Shown piece by piece: positions 7,887 through 9,736 of a stretch of DNA of 9,736 nucleotides. The stretch's first letter is position 1, and the number at the start of each line of letters is the position of its first letter. Below the pieces are notes generated by a model. It had not been told where the DNA came from and ran no database searches. It worked only from the letters and a program-made list of their open reading frames with translations. Origin of the DNA: Rhizobiaceae bacterium. Lineage in GTDB: Bacteria > Pseudomonadota > Alphaproteobacteria > Rhizobiales > Rhizobiaceae. Where the stretch lies: NCBI GenBank assembly GCA_913776675.1, contig CAJYRE010000033.1, forward strand, positions 1-9,736. The letters run 5' to 3'. The position numbers and the translations under genes were made by a program.

Positions 7887-7920
7887 GAGAGCCGCACGCT
7901 AGGAATAAGGTGCGGGTCTC
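7887..7920 (-). other. Intercistronic stem-loop between first curlin and csgH
   Basis: Arms 7887-7897 and 7910-7920 (11 bases each) pair with one mismatch around a 12-base loop. There is no T run after the structure on the transcribed strand, only a C-rich tract leading to the csgH ribosome binding site. It could stabilise the 3' end of the first curlin transcript or cause partial termination, so that more structural curlin than chaperone is made. The role is inferred. Confidence 0.55.
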
Positions 7921-7954
7921 GCCTTCATGATGGGCTGCTGACCAAGGGCAGGTG

Positions 7955-8383
7955 TTAGGGGCAGGCCTGAACAAAGGCTGCCACATTGCCGCTGCCACCC
8001 TGGTTGACGTTTGCGGCACAGCCACTGCCCACCTGTACGCCTGCGGCAATATTGCCGTTTCCGTCCTGGGTGATAATGGTTGTGTGATTGGAGCCAAACT
8101 GACCAATCCCGGCAACGTTGTGACGACCAGATTGATAGGTTGTGCCGTAATTGCCGTAGCCTTGCTGGCCCACAGCGGAGAGGTTGTCATGGCCATATTG
8201 CTGGCCGCTCATCCGGTTGCTGCCGCCATCCTGATAAACGCGAATGCGGTTTCTGTAACCGTTTTGAGCACCGCCAGCCGAATTTGACCAGCCATATTGC
8301 TCGATACGCACGTCGTTGGCCATGGCTGGCGCAACGATTGTAAACCCGACAAGAGCAGTTGCGATAAAGAATTTAGCGAGCAT
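7955..8383 (-). CDS. csgA: Curlin, major-subunit-like (five-repeat amyloid protein)
   Basis: Secreted structural subunit of curli-type amyloid fibres, 142 residues. The signal peptide is cleaved after AMA (Ala22), and repeats begin at once. About five 22-residue units follow, each giving a strand-turn-strand with spaced Gln, Gly and Asn: from R26, R46, L68, V90 and I112, then a half unit VAAFVQACP. The pattern x4-Gln-x-Gly-x-x-Asn-x5-Gln-x-Gly-x-x-Asn is the curlin signature. Unlike E. coli CsgA, it has two cysteines at the C-terminal end (Cys122, Cys141). ATG 8383 has AGGAGAGG 6 bases upstream. First gene of the operon, followed by the chaperone and a second curlin. The curlin family call is firm; the major-subunit role is inferred from its higher repeat number and first position. 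Confidence 0.88.
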   Translation of the reverse strand: MLAKFFIATALVGFTIVAPAMANDVRIEQYGWSNSAGGAQNGYRNRIRVYQDGGSNRMSGQQYGHDNLSAVGQQGYGNYGTTYQSGRHNVAGIGQFGSNHTTIITQDGNGNIAAGVQVGSGCAANVNQGGSGNVAAFVQACP

Positions 8384-8636
8384 GAGTGCCTCTCCTATGG
8401 AAGGAATTGCCTTGGTTGAACGCCCTCTTTGTAGCGGGCCTTGTTCGAACCAATGCTGAAGGCCTCGTTCAGCTTCGGTTTAAAATTCTTAAACGCATGC
8501 TCTGCGGATATGTCGGTACTTTGATCATGTGGTTTTATGGGAATTTGACGGGAGATCGCCGAATTCAAATCGAACGCGGCAACCTCCCTCTATCCCATTG
8601 GTCTATTGGTTTTTTTGTAAAAACGTGTGGCAGTCA
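8384..8636 (-). promoter_or_regulatory. Leader and promoter region of the curli operon
   Basis: No convincing gene is seen in these 253 bases. They hold a perfect 6-base-arm stem-loop GCTGAA/TTCAGC (8455-8473), a dyad GTTTAA-N5-TTAAAC (8478-8494), the palindrome GTTCGAAC (8443-8450) and a direct repeat ATTGGT-CT-ATTGGT (8597-8610). Minus-strand -10 and -35 elements could not be assigned with confidence; an activator-dependent promoter would explain that. The dyads are seen; their roles are inferred. Confidence 0.5.
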
Positions 8637-9488
8637 TCAAGAGACGGCTGCCGTCAGTTCATTCATGTCCGCAGATGCTTTTGAACGCTTTGGCGGCATG
8701 CTGGTTTCCGGCTCATCGACATCGATCAGACCCAGAAGAAGCGCTTTGACAACAGCCTGTGTTCTGTTCACCGCTTCCAGCTTGCGTTTGACGGACTCCA
8801 TATAAAATTCAACCGACTTTTCAGAGATTCCGAGGATTTGGGCCACTTCCCATGATGATTTTCCGCGTGAAATCCACAGGGTCGTTTCCCGTTCACGGCC
8901 GGATAAAAAGGAACGTCTACGGCCAATTGTGCTGGTCAATTGCTCTTCCATGACAATTCGCAAAGCACGCACATGAAAAAACTGGGCGATCACGTAGAGA
9001 AGATTTTCATTGTAGTGTTGTTTGTCGCCGTTTTGCATGCGCCGATCCGGAATCACAGTCAGAATCGCAATTTCTCCATCCCGAGACACGAGAGGCAGGG
9101 TGTAACCATCCACCAGCCCGGCTTGCGCGGCTTCATCCATGATATGCTGTTGTTTTGTCGTCAGGGTTGAATGTTTCAGTTCTGTGCGCCAGTGAAATGG
9201 CGTCTTTCGCGTCAGACAGAGCTGAACAACCTTGTCATCGCTCGCATAATTCTTGTCGGTGTACTGCTGCATCCACCTCTCGGGATAGCTAAAAATACCA
9301 ACAGTTTGTCGAGCATTACAGTGCTCGTAGAGAGCTGTATGCTTTATAATGTGATATCCAAAAAAACGATAACCCAGAGATGTAATCACATCATTGAGCA
9401 GCACCTTTAAATCGTCTGATGTTGATGCGTTCATGATTCGAGCGGTGAAATTGGCAAGAACATCGTTTACAAAAATATCATTATACAT
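8637..9488 (-). CDS. LuxR-family regulator with autoinducer-binding domain
   Basis: Transcription factor of 283 residues from ATG 9488. The N-terminal half (about 15-180) matches an acyl-homoserine-lactone-binding domain. Equivalents of the signal-contact residues are Trp72, Tyr76, Asp85, Trp100 and Gly124. The usual Pro after the Asp is replaced by Lys86. The C-terminal GerE helix-turn-helix (about 192-258) has the core LSGRERETTLWISRGKSSWE, then VAQILGISEKSVEFY and KRKLEAVNRTQA. A tail of about 27 residues after LGLI is longer than usual. ATG 9488 is chosen over ATG 9500 because GGAG lies 6 bases before it. No LuxI synthase is visible, so it may be a solo receptor. It lies just upstream of, and co-oriented with, the curli operon, which is its most likely neighbouring target (inference). 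Confidence 0.88.
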   Translation of the reverse strand: MYNDIFVNDVLANFTARIMNASTSDDLKVLLNDVITSLGYRFFGYHIIKHTALYEHCNARQTVGIFSYPERWMQQYTDKNYASDDKVVQLCLTRKTPFHWRTELKHSTLTTKQQHIMDEAAQAGLVDGYTLPLVSRDGEIAILTVIPDRRMQNGDKQHYNENLLYVIAQFFHVRALRIVMEEQLTSTIGRRRSFLSGRERETTLWISRGKSSWEVAQILGISEKSVEFYMESVKRKLEAVNRTQAVVKALLLGLIDVDEPETSMPPKRSKASADMNELTAAVS

Positions 9489-9494
9489 AGTGCG

Positions 9495-9498
9495 CTCC
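9495..9498 (-). promoter_or_regulatory. Ribosome binding site deciding the LuxR start
   Basis: GGAG on the minus strand, 6 bases before ATG 9488. The alternative ATG at 9500 has only a poor AGG about 10 bases upstream. Confidence 0.65.
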
Positions 9499-9500
9499 AT

Positions 9501-9686
9501 TTAAGGGATGCCTGTGCTGCACTCAAACTGTGCAGGCGAATTATTTTATAAAACAGCGTCTTAGTTTTTCTTTTCTCCCTATGTATATCCATGACACCTA
9601 TAGTTTATTAATTTATGAGAATATATATAAAACAAATATGCGAAATGTATAAAATATAAGAAACCATAAGTGGCAGAGGTTTTCTG
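9501..9686. promoter_or_regulatory. AT-rich control region upstream of the LuxR gene
   Basis: This stretch is strikingly A+T rich between about 9541 and 9670, unlike the genes around it. TATAAAAT on the minus strand (9550-9543) is a plausible -10 for the LuxR gene. Just downstream is a perfect dyad CTGCAC-N7-GTGCAG (9517-9535), where a regulator could act as an operator-bound repressor. Many TA steps in the AT-rich part would suit a Ros/MucR-type or other AT-binding regulator. The promoter and operator assignments are inferred. Confidence 0.45.
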
Positions 9687-9736
9687 ATGTATACGATTAA
9701 AACCTGCTTTTGTGCAAGGCACAATGTGCCTGATCA
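9687..9736 (+). CDS. Possible 5' end of a divergent unknown gene
   Basis: An ATG at 9687 is preceded by AGAGG 7 bases upstream and stays open for 16 codons to the window edge (MYTIKTCFCARHNVPD). No family is recognisable from so few residues. It would be divergent from the LuxR gene with the AT-rich region as shared promoter. The evidence is only a start codon, a ribosome binding site and an open frame, so chance is a real alternative. Confidence 0.25.
   Translation, partial: MYTIKTCFCARHNVPD
9710..9730. other. Two overlapping perfect palindromes
   Basis: TTGTGC-AAG-GCACAA (9710-9724) and GGCACA-A-TGTGCC (9718-9730) share the middle GCACA half-site, giving three alternating half-sites. It could be a regulator-binding array, an RNA hairpin with two alternative pairings, or chance inside a coding start. 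GTGC/GCAC half-sites also occur in the dyad nearer the LuxR gene. Confidence 0.4.

Noticed and set aside
7867..8196. Minus-strand frame across the end of the first curlin gene
   Set aside because: It runs in another frame of the curlin gene; the curlin frame has the signal peptide and the 22-residue repeats.
7955..8308. Repetitive coding DNA that might suggest a CRISPR or tandem repeat array
   Set aside because: The periodicity is in the protein (22-residue curlin units) with divergent codons; there are no identical DNA repeats separated by unique spacers.
8609..8624. A/T hairpin GTTTTT/AAAAAC just downstream of the LuxR stop
   Set aside because: The stem is almost entirely A-T, with no GC-rich base or proper following T run, so it is not a convincing terminator.
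8386..8805. Plus-strand frame across the curli leader and the end of the LuxR gene
   Set aside because: It overlaps antisense to the LuxR helix-turn-helix coding region and has no recognisable domain.
9489..9500. Upstream ATG at 9500 as start of the LuxR gene
   Set aside because: ATG 9488 has a better spaced GGAG, and the four extra residues add no domain sequence.

Overview
The window looks like a piece of an alphaproteobacterial, probably Rhizobiaceae-type, genome. The grounds are the MalFGK-type sugar transporter style, a CsgH-type curli chaperone (a family known mainly from Alphaproteobacteria), an intergenic palindromic element that resembles the Rhizobium intergenic mosaic elements (RIME), and moderately high GC coding sequence with strong GGAGG ribosome binding sites. 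The species cannot be fixed from the sequence alone.

Left part (1-6940): a sugar uptake and breakdown cluster. On the minus strand, reading right to left, lie a periplasmic solute-binding protein (5717-4419), a MalF-like permease (4348-3425), a MalG-like permease (3428-2583, overlapping the previous gene by ATGA) and a cytosolic-type GH38 alpha-mannosidase (2536 to beyond the left edge). The ATPase (5903-6901) is divergent on the plus strand and ends in a clear stem-loop terminator. The spacer between the ATPase and binding-protein genes holds an imperfect 21-bp palindrome that could be a shared operator. The logic is capture of a mannose-containing oligosaccharide or glycoside, import powered by the ATPase, and hydrolysis inside the cell.

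Middle part (6962-8383): a three-gene curli (functional amyloid) operon on the minus strand: a five-repeat curlin (8383-7955), the CsgH-type amyloid-inhibiting chaperone (7862-7461) and a second, shorter curlin with charged repeats that could be the nucleator (7378-6962). Both gaps inside this operon carry structured DNA: a stem-loop after the first curlin and a RIME-like palindromic element before the second. The outer-membrane exporter CsgG and the factors CsgE and CsgF are not in the window.

Right part (8637-9736): a LuxR-family regulator with an acyl-homoserine-lactone-type sensing domain and a GerE helix-turn-helix (9488-8637), in the same orientation just upstream of the curli operon. 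No LuxI synthase is visible. The regulator is preceded by a very AT-rich segment with several dyads, and there may be the first codons of a divergent gene at 9687. The most attractive hypothesis is that this regulator links a diffusible signal to curli production. It is inferred only from position and domain content.
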